Shown here: piece after piece, positions 1 through 5,533 of the stretch
How the letters are laid out: the number at the start of each line of letters is the position of its first letter
Position numbering within the stretch: position 1 is the stretch's first letter
Assembly (NCBI GenBank): GCA_002433485.1
Contig: DJIF01000038.1
Location: forward strand, 1 to 11,896
DNA from: Deltaproteobacteria bacterium UBA6601
GTDB taxonomy: Bacteria > Myxococcota_A > UBA796 > UBA9615
DNA: 11,896 nucleotides
Reading direction: 5' to 3'
Translations under genes and position numbers: made by a program
The notes under the pieces: generated by a model
The model's input: only the letters and a program-made list of their open reading frames with translations
Told to the model about the DNA's origin: nothing
Databases searched by the model: none

Positions 1-203
1 GCGGTGTCGTCATCATCGCCAGCGCAGGCCGCGTCGGCAGCACAGCCGTCGTCATCACAGTCCGCAGCACCATCCTGATCGTTATCGGTGCCATCATCGC
101 ACTCGCCCGGGCTATCGCCCTCAATCTCGGCGGCAGACAGAGCACAGCCACTAACAAACAGCAGACACAAGGCCAGCAAGGACAACAAGAGACTTCGATT
201 CAT
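1..203 (-). CDS. Asp-rich secreted lipoprotein, N-terminal part (runs off left edge)
   Basis: Sixty-seven codons are visible from the ATG at 203-201; the 3' part lies outside the window. A strong Shine-Dalgarno GGAGGA sits 6 nt upstream, which fixes the start. Residues 1-20 are a lipoprotein signal: MNRS, a Leu-rich hydrophobic core, and the lipobox VSGC with Cys20 as the predicted lipid-attachment site. The mature part is acidic and Cys-containing, with CDDGTDNDQDGAADC followed by DDDGC and AGDDDDT. This resembles the Asp/Asn-rich, possibly calcium-binding 'C-DG-DNDxDG-DC' pattern common in secreted proteins of Myxococcota-like bacteria. No enzymatic domain is visible, so no function is assigned beyond a probable surface or periplasmic lipoprotein. 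It reads in the same direction as the fibrinogen-domain gene but is 195 bp away, so it probably has its own promoter. The GDDDD style resembles the protein at the right edge of the window. Confidence 0.85.
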   Translation of the reverse strand, partial: MNRSLLLSLLALCLLFVSGCALSAAEIEGDSPGECDDGTDNDQDGAADCDDDGCAADAACAGDDDDT

Positions 204-398
204 AACGTTTCCTCCGAGTGCGGACGAGAAGTGTAGCGCAGCCGCAGTAGCCGCGCAGAGGGCCCCGGCCAGAGCGGTGCAACCTTACTTAGAATTGACC
301 GCCGCCGCGAACCGGCCGGCTCGACCCATGCAGGACTCCAACGCCTCGCTGACCATGAGTTGAACCGGTGAGACACCGCTACCAATGGACAGTGCCAC
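204..398. other. Intergenic region upstream of the Asp-rich lipoprotein gene
   Basis: This 195-bp stretch should carry the promoter of the left-edge lipoprotein and the 3' end of the fibrinogen-domain operon. The only -10-like hexamer near the start is TACACT on the minus strand (235-230), without a recognisable -35 at 16-18 bp. A 5-bp hairpin with a 3-nt loop (366-378, CGGTG-AGA-CACCG) lies 20 bp past the upstream stop but has no T tract. The palindrome CCGGCCGG occurs near 312-319. None of these is strong enough to call on its own. Confidence 0.3.
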
Positions 399-1430
399 TC
401 AACGCAGCAGCAACTCCATCCGATTCTCGCCACTACCGGCAATGCCGGTATTCAGCTGCAGAACCGCTCCCCACCCGAGGCTGGGGTATTCAATAGCCTG
501 CTCTTCCCAGGTACCGTCAGCGCCTGAATTGACCGGTCCGAGGCCAGCCGCTGCAGGATCATCCAATGGGCAGGCTGCATTGGTAGTCAGACTCCAGGCC
601 GGGCCGAAGGTCGCGTGGTTGAAGTCGCGCTCAAGGTCCAGACAGTCAGCAAGCCCCTCTTCGTGATCACCAGGATGGAAATAGACCTTGGTACTGCACA
701 AGATGCCATCGTCTGAGAGGCTACCTGCGGTCATCTCGACCCCAAAGATCCCATCACCGCAGCCGGGATAATCAAGGCCATCGAGCAAAGCTCCAAAGCT
801 GGTAGCAGCCGGCAGCAGGGCCTCTACAACGCCATCGTAGCGAGCAAAAGTAGCGCTCGGCAGGTGCCGAAAGAGCAGGTCCTCAAATGGCAGTGCATAG
901 GCTGCTGCCGAGCGATAGTCATGATCGAGTGCACAGGGGTCTCCCTGGTCTTCCAAACTGGTCCCAAACAGCGCGCGCCTGTCCATGGTCCAGGTCGCAG
1001 TACCATCGTCAGAGTGCACCGAAGCGAGGGTCCAGCCACCACCCTGGTCAGACATTTCGCAATAAGCGGTAAAGGGCGCGTCGGCCGGGCTGCTGAGCCG
1101 GTAATAGCCGCTGCCCATAGAGTCACCGGCCGTCAGCACGTCGCGGCAGGATGAACCCATCACAGCCCATGGCTCGTCACAGCTACCAGTACCCGCAGGA
1201 AGCTGGTGGTCCTGCTCGCTCGGCTGGCTGAATCCGGTGGAAAAATCTCGCTCAGAGCTGCATCCCGCCAGAGCTACCAGGAGAAGGCCAAACAGCAGGC
1301 ACCAATAGGCCAACTGAGTAGGGTAGCGGGCCGGAGCGAAGGCTTGTCCCCTACCCTCGGCCAGAACAGGCCGCACATCAAGCCCCAGGGCAAGGGTTGG
1401 CAGGTACAGCATCGGCCGGGTGGAAGTCAC
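399..1430 (-). CDS. Fibrinogen-related-domain (FReD-like) secreted lipoprotein
   Basis: As drawn the protein has 343 residues, from a GTG at 1430 that overlaps the upstream gene's stop (GTGA). A hydrophobic segment at about 41-55 ends in a lipobox LAGC with Cys57, so the product is probably a lipoprotein on the cell surface or in the periplasm. The roughly 40 residues before that segment are unusually long for a signal n-region. An in-frame TTG at 1313 would give a normal-length signal (304 residues) but has no Shine-Dalgarno, so the start is uncertain. After a Ser/Gln-rich linker, residues about 94-135 show the start of a fibrinogen-related domain: SCRDVL, SGYYRLSSP, PFTAYCEMSDQ, GGGWTL. The protein ends in NRMELLLR, in the manner of bacterial fibrinogen/intelectin-like domains. 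Such domains usually bind carbohydrate or acetyl groups; a ligand cannot be read from the sequence. Several Cys residues suggest disulfides outside the cytoplasm. Confidence 0.8.
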   Translation of the reverse strand: MTSTRPMLYLPTLALGLDVRPVLAEGRGQAFAPARYPTQLAYWCLLFGLLLVALAGCSSERDFSTGFSQPSEQDHQLPAGTGSCDEPWAVMGSSCRDVLTAGDSMGSGYYRLSSPADAPFTAYCEMSDQGGGWTLASVHSDDGTATWTMDRRALFGTSLEDQGDPCALDHDYRSAAAYALPFEDLLFRHLPSATFARYDGVVEALLPAATSFGALLDGLDYPGCGDGIFGVEMTAGSLSDDGILCSTKVYFHPGDHEEGLADCLDLERDFNHATFGPAWSLTTNAACPLDDPAAAGLGPVNSGADGTWEEQAIEYPSLGWGAVLQLNTGIAGSGENRMELLLR

Positions 1431-1798
1431 TCCTGGGCGAACCGAACGGTAACGACAAAGCCGATGTGTTCGTTGGTGTCACCAACCTCACGCATCAAGC
1501 GGCCACCCTTGAGGGTGTCCAGGGCGCAGCGATCGAGTGCTTGCTCGCCAGAACCCGAACGCAGTTCCACATCCAACAGACCATGGGAGCCCGATGCGCC
1601 CAACTCCACGCTACCGACTGCGGTAGAGCTCAAGCCGCGATAGCAATCCAACAAAGACCTGTGCATGGAGCCGGAGACCACCTCATCGAGGTTCAGCGGG
1701 CGGGGATACTTGGCATGATCGGCGGTACTGAGGTGAACGGCGGGCTCCTTGCCGCAGCCGAACAGCAGCAGAGTAATGCTCAAGACAATCCAACGCAT
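1427..1798 (-). CDS. Small lipoprotein with AgmX/PglI C-terminus-like (TonB-C-like) domain
   Basis: The protein has 123 residues. The ATG at 1798 is preferred over the GTG directly before it because GGGAG lies 5 nt upstream of the ATG. Residues 1-15 form a short lipoprotein signal (MRWIVLSITLLLFGC). The lipobox LFGC has Phe at -2, which is tolerated but not ideal. The rest fits the small domain found at the C-termini of myxobacterial AgmX/PglI-type and TonB-like proteins: an amphipathic segment with a Cys-Tyr pair (Cys52, Tyr53), a strand-rich core with a Gly-rich turn (SVELGASGSHGLLDVELRSG), a second Cys at 91, and a final VVTVRF strand near the C-terminus. The two Cys probably form a disulfide. 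Function is unknown; in larger proteins this domain is a periplasmic protein-interaction module. It is the first gene of a two-gene unit with the fibrinogen-domain gene, and the overlap implies translational coupling. Confidence 0.7.
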   Translation of the reverse strand: MRWIVLSITLLLFGCGKEPAVHLSTADHAKYPRPLNLDEVVSGSMHRSLLDCYRGLSSTAVGSVELGASGSHGLLDVELRSGSGEQALDRCALDTLKGGRLMREVGDTNEHIGFVVTVRFAQE

Positions 1799-1810
1799 CA
1801 CAGCTCCCAG

Positions 1811-1827
1811 ACAAAGTCGACCTTTGT
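1811..1827. promoter_or_regulatory. Inverted repeat just upstream of the AgmX-like lipoprotein gene
   Basis: Perfect 6-bp arms (ACAAAG / CTTTGT) flank 5 nt. Read on the minus strand the centre is GTCGAC, so the element is nearly fully symmetric over 17 bp. It ends 12 bp before the ATG at 1798, close to the ribosome binding site. It could be an operator or a 5'-UTR hairpin affecting translation; no recognised regulator site matches. Confidence 0.35.
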
Positions 1828-1998
1828 TTCACGCACCAAGACCGCCAGCATTGACGGACTACAAAGCAAACCGGCGGAGCAGCCGAAAGTCTCCTTAGAC
1901 GAGTCTACCCCGCACCCTGGGAGACCAACAGGATGAGCGCCTCCCTACAGCCGCTATGACTCACCAGCTGCCCGCCGCAATCGCAACCAAAACAGCGT

Positions 1999-2020
1999 TT
2001 AGCTGCAGATCTGCAACTAA
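1999..2020 (-). terminator. Hairpin at the end of the FkbH-like gene, possible terminator
   Basis: A 22-bp near-perfect palindrome (11-bp arms, one mismatch that becomes a G-U pair in the minus-strand transcript) lies over the TAG stop codon at 2019-2017. In RNA it would form about 8-9 pairs with a small loop. Downstream on the minus strand is a short TTTT about 8 nt later, not an immediate U tract. It is a plausible 3' hairpin or weak intrinsic terminator for the ACP-MaoC-FkbH operon. A protein-binding palindrome is the alternative. Confidence 0.4.
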
Positions 2021-3897
2021 TCAGACCGGCGCTGGATCTCGATCGGCAAGGCCGCAGCAACATGCCGATCCACCGGCAATTGCCACCAGCTCTCACCCGC
2101 CAAGGTGACCTCACTCCTGGGCTCCAGAGGACCGAAGCCCAAGGCCGAATAGTGCTCACAAACGATCTGATTGCGCTCAGTAGGCAGATAATGACCCCAC
2201 AGCTCGTCCACCCCTGCAGCACGAGCAGCGCGAACCAGTTCGTCACGAACCGCCTCCTCCAGTCGCCGGCCCAACACCCGACAACTCATCAGCCAGGTGT
2301 CAATGAGCCAGGCGGAGCAGCCAGGCTCTGCGACGGGCCGACAGATCACCACTGACACCATCCCGTTGTCGCCAAACCGGTCGGCGAGACGCACCTGCAA
2401 TGTATAGACATCCGGGTCTTCCTGGAGCGCCCGAACTTCGCTCTCTGAATGGCGGCGAGTCGTGAGGTTAAACTGATTACTGCGACGTAGCAGCTGGGTG
2501 ATTCTGCCGCGTCCGACCGAGTCAAAGGGAGCGAAAGTGGCGCGCATCTCCAGCGATTCAAGATACTGCCCAAGGTCGCGGCTCCCCGCCTGCAACTCAG
2601 CTCGCTTTGCCTGAGCTTGATAAGACCGGGCCCGCTCCGCATCCTCGGCGGTGAAGCTGAGCACCTCGAAGGCACCGGAAGCCAACAAGGCACGGGGGAA
2701 CAGCGCTGGGTCCTCGGGCAACTCGGGTACCTGGACCTCGGGTAAGGCACCGCGCACCTGGGCGCGCTCGGCCGGGTTGTCGTCCAACAAGACCAGGGAG
2801 TCCAGCCCAATCTCAAGGACTCCGGCAATAGCTTCCAAGTTACTGGCTTTATCAGCCCAATTAGCCTGAAAGACCGCGATGTGCTCTTCCTTCAGCAGCA
2901 TCTCAGGATGCTCGCGGAACGGCTGACGGGCACGAGCGTCGTCATTCTTACTACAAACGGCCAGGAGGACTCCGCGTTCCCGCAGCTGCAACGCCATCTG
3001 TTGAATGGCCAGATGCGCCTCGCCCACCGCATCGCCCCGGCCGAGGCGAATACCGTCCATGCCATCGTCCCCGATCACGCCGCCCCAAAGGGTGTTGTCC
3101 AGATCCAGGACCAGACACTTGCCGACCCGACCTTGCAGCGCCCCGACCAAACGCGCCACATGCTCGCCATAAAGCGGCACGAAACGCTGGCTGAAGGGCA
3201 GCTTATAGAGGTGATGCTGGCTCAGATCATGCCAGGCCTCAAGACCGCCGGAGGCGGCCAGCGCGGACACATCCAAAAGCACATCGCCGTACTCCTCCGC
3301 AGCGTCGAGCAGTCGAGAGTTGAAGTCGGCGGCCATGGCCCGCGCCGAGTGTTCAACACGGCTACTGTAGTTACCGAAGCAGGCCTCCGGTGACGGCGCG
3401 ACAGTCTGAACTACGACCGGCACCTCCAGCCTCGCAGCAAGAGCCGCACGAAGCATCGACCAGTGCTCGAAACCTCCATTGTCCCGCAAGCCCCGCTGGT
3501 CCAATGCCAGGAGCACCAGATCCGGGACCTGCCTGTACAGCTCAGAGTCGGGCTGGAGCACAGCTTGCGCGAGTTGATCGTGCCCTGGCTTCCAGACCTC
3601 CAAAGCGATCCCATAGCGAAGCGCCGACCCGACCAGAGCCGGTGCGATCAGATCCACAGAGCCATTGGCCAGCAGCGCCAGCCGCACCGACACCAACGGC
3701 GACAACTGGGCCCCGGCGGCTCGTAACCTGGCTACCTGTTTAGCCAACAGGTGGAGCTGATTACCACCCAACCGGTATCGGGCCAGCGCTTGTAGAGCAG
3801 CGCCGTCCTCACAAGCTCTGACCGCTTGCCGATAATCCTCGCCCTGCGGCAGCTCAGGAAGCCAGGGTAGCTCGGCAGAAGACCACCTCGGACTCAT
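2017..3897 (-). CDS. FkbH-like HAD-superfamily enzyme with C-terminal GNAT-like domain (acyl-ACP synthesis)
   Basis: This 626-residue cytoplasmic protein starts at an ATG overlapping the MaoC stop (ATGA). Residues about 65-255 form the N-terminal region typical of long FkbH proteins (VRLALLANGS, PDLVLLALD). The HAD (subclass IIIC) core follows. Motif I is LVLDLDNTLWGG with Asp265 and Asp267, motif II is AVCSKND around Ser316, the motif III lysine is probably Lys350 (ANWADK), and motif IV is LVLLDDNPAER with Asp372/Asp373. Residues about 455-600 resemble a GNAT-type acyltransferase-like region (TQLLRRSNQFNLTTRR, DRFGDNGMVSVV, ending in HYSALGFGPL). In FK506/ansamitocin-type pathways FkbH takes 1,3-bisphosphoglycerate and loads a glyceryl unit on a dedicated ACP. 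The adjacent ACP gene supports the same role here. All HAD catalytic residues are present. The exact acyl group made is not provable from sequence. Confidence 0.9.
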   Translation of the reverse strand: MSPRWSSAELPWLPELPQGEDYRQAVRACEDGAALQALARYRLGGNQLHLLAKQVARLRAAGAQLSPLVSVRLALLANGSVDLIAPALVGSALRYGIALEVWKPGHDQLAQAVLQPDSELYRQVPDLVLLALDQRGLRDNGGFEHWSMLRAALAARLEVPVVVQTVAPSPEACFGNYSSRVEHSARAMAADFNSRLLDAAEEYGDVLLDVSALAASGGLEAWHDLSQHHLYKLPFSQRFVPLYGEHVARLVGALQGRVGKCLVLDLDNTLWGGVIGDDGMDGIRLGRGDAVGEAHLAIQQMALQLRERGVLLAVCSKNDDARARQPFREHPEMLLKEEHIAVFQANWADKASNLEAIAGVLEIGLDSLVLLDDNPAERAQVRGALPEVQVPELPEDPALFPRALLASGAFEVLSFTAEDAERARSYQAQAKRAELQAGSRDLGQYLESLEMRATFAPFDSVGRGRITQLLRRSNQFNLTTRRHSESEVRALQEDPDVYTLQVRLADRFGDNGMVSVVICRPVAEPGCSAWLIDTWLMSCRVLGRRLEEAVRDELVRAARAAGVDELWGHYLPTERNQIVCEHYSALGFGPLEPRSEVTLAGESWWQLPVDRHVAAALPIEIQRRSD

Positions 3898-4334
3898 GAA
3901 ACTCGCTCATCGACGGCCTCATCGAGCACCAACGACTGGGCAACTCCGCTGGCGACCAGACGCTCTCCGGCCTGAACCCGGTACTTGATCTTTACGGTAC
4001 GGGTAGCCTCAGACTTACGCGAAAGTTCCCCAACCAGCAGTGCCGGCTCATCGAGGTAAAGAGGACCGTGGTAATCAATCTCCCACCTCATCGAGACGCC
4101 CAACCCACCGGGCATGTGCATGCCCAGCAGGTGCGAGAGCCTCGCGAGGAGCACCCCGCCATATACGATCACACCCTCAAAGCCTCGGCTACGGGCCCAC
4201 TTGGGATCGCTATGCACAAGGCTGTCGTCGCCAGCCAATGCGGCGAAGGCCTGATGCTGTTCGCGGTTGACCCGAAACGGCACCTCAAGGACCTCGCCAA
4301 GCTCCAGATCGGCGAAGCTCCGAACTCGGCTCAT
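3894..4334 (-). CDS. MaoC-like hot-dog-fold dehydratase/hydratase
   Basis: The protein has 146 residues, the normal length for a single-domain MaoC-type protein. The ATG at 4334 overlaps the ACP stop (ATGA), with AAGG 4 nt upstream. The hydratase motif is recognisable as GDDSLVHSD at residues 35-43: Asp36 and His41 keep the catalytic spacing of the usual GDxNPxHxD, but Asn is replaced by Ser38 and Pro by Leu39. GFEGVIVYGG at 51-60 matches the conserved segment before the central helix, and RWEIDYHGPL matches the following strand. Family members hydrate or dehydrate enoyl/3-hydroxyacyl thioesters, and some related hot-dog proteins are thioesterases. Encoded between ACP and FkbH, it most likely acts on an ACP-bound acyl group. 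The substituted Asn leaves open a changed reaction or a non-catalytic role. Confidence 0.8.
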   Translation of the reverse strand: MSRVRSFADLELGEVLEVPFRVNREQHQAFAALAGDDSLVHSDPKWARSRGFEGVIVYGGVLLARLSHLLGMHMPGGLGVSMRWEIDYHGPLYLDEPALLVGELSRKSEATRTVKIKYRVQAGERLVASGVAQSLVLDEAVDERVS

Positions 4335-4355
4335 TGCGCCTTCTGCGCAATGAGC
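4329..4355 (-). promoter_or_regulatory. Perfect hairpin over the ACP stop / MaoC start junction
   Basis: Two perfectly complementary 11-nt arms (4329-4339 and 4345-4355) flank a 5-nt loop. In the minus-strand transcript the upstream arm (GCUCAUUGCGC) lies in the last ACP codons. The loop is AGAAG. The downstream arm contains the overlapping ACP stop and MaoC start (AUGA). The hairpin would therefore bury the MaoC start codon and part of its AAGG ribosome binding site. A ribosome finishing the ACP would open it, giving obligatory translational coupling. It might also stabilise or process the ACP mRNA 3' end. No U tract follows, so an intrinsic terminator is unlikely. Confidence 0.6.
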
Positions 4356-4570
4356 GCAACAAAGGAACCCAGATCTGGCAGATCGGCAATCTCAGCGGTG
4401 GTGAAGGCGATGTCAAACTCCTCTTCAACCGCCACCACAAGACGGATCTGACTGAGACTGTCCCAGCCCGGCACATCGCTCGAGCGGAGCGGAGCGGCAG
4501 GGATAAGCTCGGTTTCCATGACCTCCTGAAAGAGAGGGGTCAAGCGCTCGTAGATGCTGGCCTCAGTCAT
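4331..4570 (-). CDS. Acyl carrier protein
   Basis: The protein has 79 residues, typical for an ACP. The phosphopantetheine-attachment motif is GWDSLSQIRL with Ser38 in DSL. Acidic helix II/III residues follow (VAVEEEFDI), then FTTAEIADLPDLGSFVALI, the usual C-terminal ACP pattern. The open frame continues far upstream, but only inside the opposite-strand methyltransferase gene, so the start is taken at MTEAS (ATG 4570-4568). No good Shine-Dalgarno precedes this ATG; a TATACT hexamer lies 6 nt upstream, consistent with a leaderless mRNA. It is first in the operon with the MaoC and FkbH genes, so it is the probable FkbH substrate carrier. By position it would stand in for DltC as acyl donor to the membrane acyltransferase encoded on the other strand. 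Confidence 0.92.
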   Translation of the reverse strand: MTEASIYERLTPLFQEVMETELIPAAPLRSSDVPGWDSLSQIRLVVAVEEEFDIAFTTAEIADLPDLGSFVALIAQKAQ

Positions 4571-4576
4571 TCTTTC

Positions 4577-4584
4577 AGTATACT
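4577..4584. promoter_or_regulatory. Palindromic AGTATACT: candidate bidirectional -10 element for two leaderless transcripts
   Basis: The 24-bp gap between divergent start codons contains AGTATACT, which is its own reverse complement. It provides TATACT (5/6 match to the TATAAT consensus) on both strands. The hexamer ends 6 nt before the ACP ATG and 10 nt before the methyltransferase ATG, the spacing expected when transcription begins at or beside the start codon. Neither gene has a clear Shine-Dalgarno. No good -35 hexamer is visible at 16-18 bp on either side. A regulator-binding palindrome is the alternative. Confidence 0.45.
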
Positions 4585-4594
4585 TAGTCTTCCG

Positions 4595-5533
4595 ATGCAA
4601 GAAGCGTTGCCGCCCAATCTCTCCCACATCCATGCTGCGGTCATCGAAGCCTGGCCTGAGCACCTGGCGGTACTGCAAAAGAGCATCGCGGCGTTCCCTC
4701 CGGAACAGCTGCTCCAGCTCGACGGCATCGCCGACCAGGTACTCCGCCTGGTCGGTAGCGACATGGACCGCTACATCGAAGGCTATCGCTGGATTTCGCG
4801 GATGCAACTCGAAGAGGAGCTCCACTTTCGGCGCACCGGTGATTACCGCAACAGCACCTTCGAGCAGGCCTGGGAGCAGGTCTACAGCAAGCCCGAGCTG
4901 ATGGGCCTGTACATGGACGGCCTGCTCGTGAGTCAGGTGCTCTGGAGCAACCACGCCCAGACACTGCTCAGCTTCACCGAGGACTTCCTCCCACGGCTGC
5001 GGCCAGGTGCGCGGATACTTGAAGTTGGGCCCGGCCACGGTCTGGGCTGCGCCCTCGCTGCGACCCATTCGGGGAACTTCCAGGTCGAGGCCTGGGACCT
5101 CTCCGATGCGAGTCTGCGCCGCACCCAACAGCACTTGGAACAGCTTGACTTGGCCGACCGGGTGACGCTGCACCAGCGGGACGCAACCATCCGGCTCGAG
5201 GCCGGCATGGAGCGCTTCGATGCACTGGTGATCTCGGAGGTCCTGGAGCATGTGGAGCGGCCCGTTGAACTACTGGCCAGCCTCGCTCAACACCTGACCG
5301 GTGAGGGACTGCTGTTCGCCGGAGTGCCGGCAAACTCCCCGGCGCCGGACCACCTTTATCTACTGCGCGATCCTGATGAGGCTCTGACCCTGGTCGAGGA
5401 CGCCGGCTTTGAGCTAGTCGCTCACCACTTCCATCCCTGTACCGGCTACACCCTGGAGCGCGCACGCAAGGTCAAAGCGACCGTGTCCTGTGTGGTAATC
5501 GGTCGACGCGGGAGCGCAGGAACCCCAACGTGA
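4595..5533 (+). CDS. Class I SAM-dependent methyltransferase
   Basis: The protein has 312 residues from the ATG at 4595. The open frame extends upstream only across the opposite-strand ACP gene. Residues 1-130 are a helical N-terminal region with no fold I can name. The Rossmann methyltransferase core begins with motif I ILEVGPGHG (141-149). Next come an acidic ribose-binding position in EAWDLS (Asp168), a motif III-like HQRDA (193-197), and LVISEVLEHV (211-220), the usual post-motif III/IV segment. No signal or membrane segment is present, so it acts in the cytoplasm. The substrate is unknown. Its place opposite an FkbH/ACP operon recalls the FkbG O-methyltransferase that acts on ACP-bound intermediates in methoxymalonyl-ACP synthesis. 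Methylation of an acyl-ACP or of a sugar-nucleotide/glycan are the two options. It heads the plus-strand operon. Confidence 0.85.
   Translation: MQEALPPNLSHIHAAVIEAWPEHLAVLQKSIAAFPPEQLLQLDGIADQVLRLVGSDMDRYIEGYRWISRMQLEEELHFRRTGDYRNSTFEQAWEQVYSKPELMGLYMDGLLVSQVLWSNHAQTLLSFTEDFLPRLRPGARILEVGPGHGLGCALAATHSGNFQVEAWDLSDASLRRTQQHLEQLDLADRVTLHQRDATIRLEAGMERFDALVISEVLEHVERPVELLASLAQHLTGEGLLFAGVPANSPAPDHLYLLRDPDEALTLVEDAGFELVAHHFHPCTGYTLERARKVKATVSCVVIGRRGSAGTPT

Noticed and set aside
230..235. TACACT as a promoter -10 for the left-edge lipoprotein
   Set aside because: No matching -35 at normal spacing; too weak to list as a separate site.
366..378. Small hairpin after the fibrinogen-domain gene as a terminator
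   Set aside because: Only 5 bp of stem and no T tract.
1206..1936. Plus-strand open frames opposite the two lipoprotein genes
   Set aside because: No motifs, and the opposite strand has lipoprotein signals and recognisable domains.
2881..3393. 170-codon plus-strand open frame inside the FkbH-like gene
   Set aside because: It is antisense to the conserved HAD core and has no domain of its own.
4334..4594. In-frame plus-strand extension upstream of the methyltransferase ATG
   Set aside because: It runs antisense through the ACP gene and encodes no recognisable domain; the ATG at 4595 fits the divergent layout.
4571..5251. Long minus-strand open frame continuing upstream of the ACP start
   Set aside because: It lies wholly opposite the methyltransferase, shows no family motif, and the ACP fold begins normally at MTEAS. 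It is antisense reading of high-GC coding DNA.
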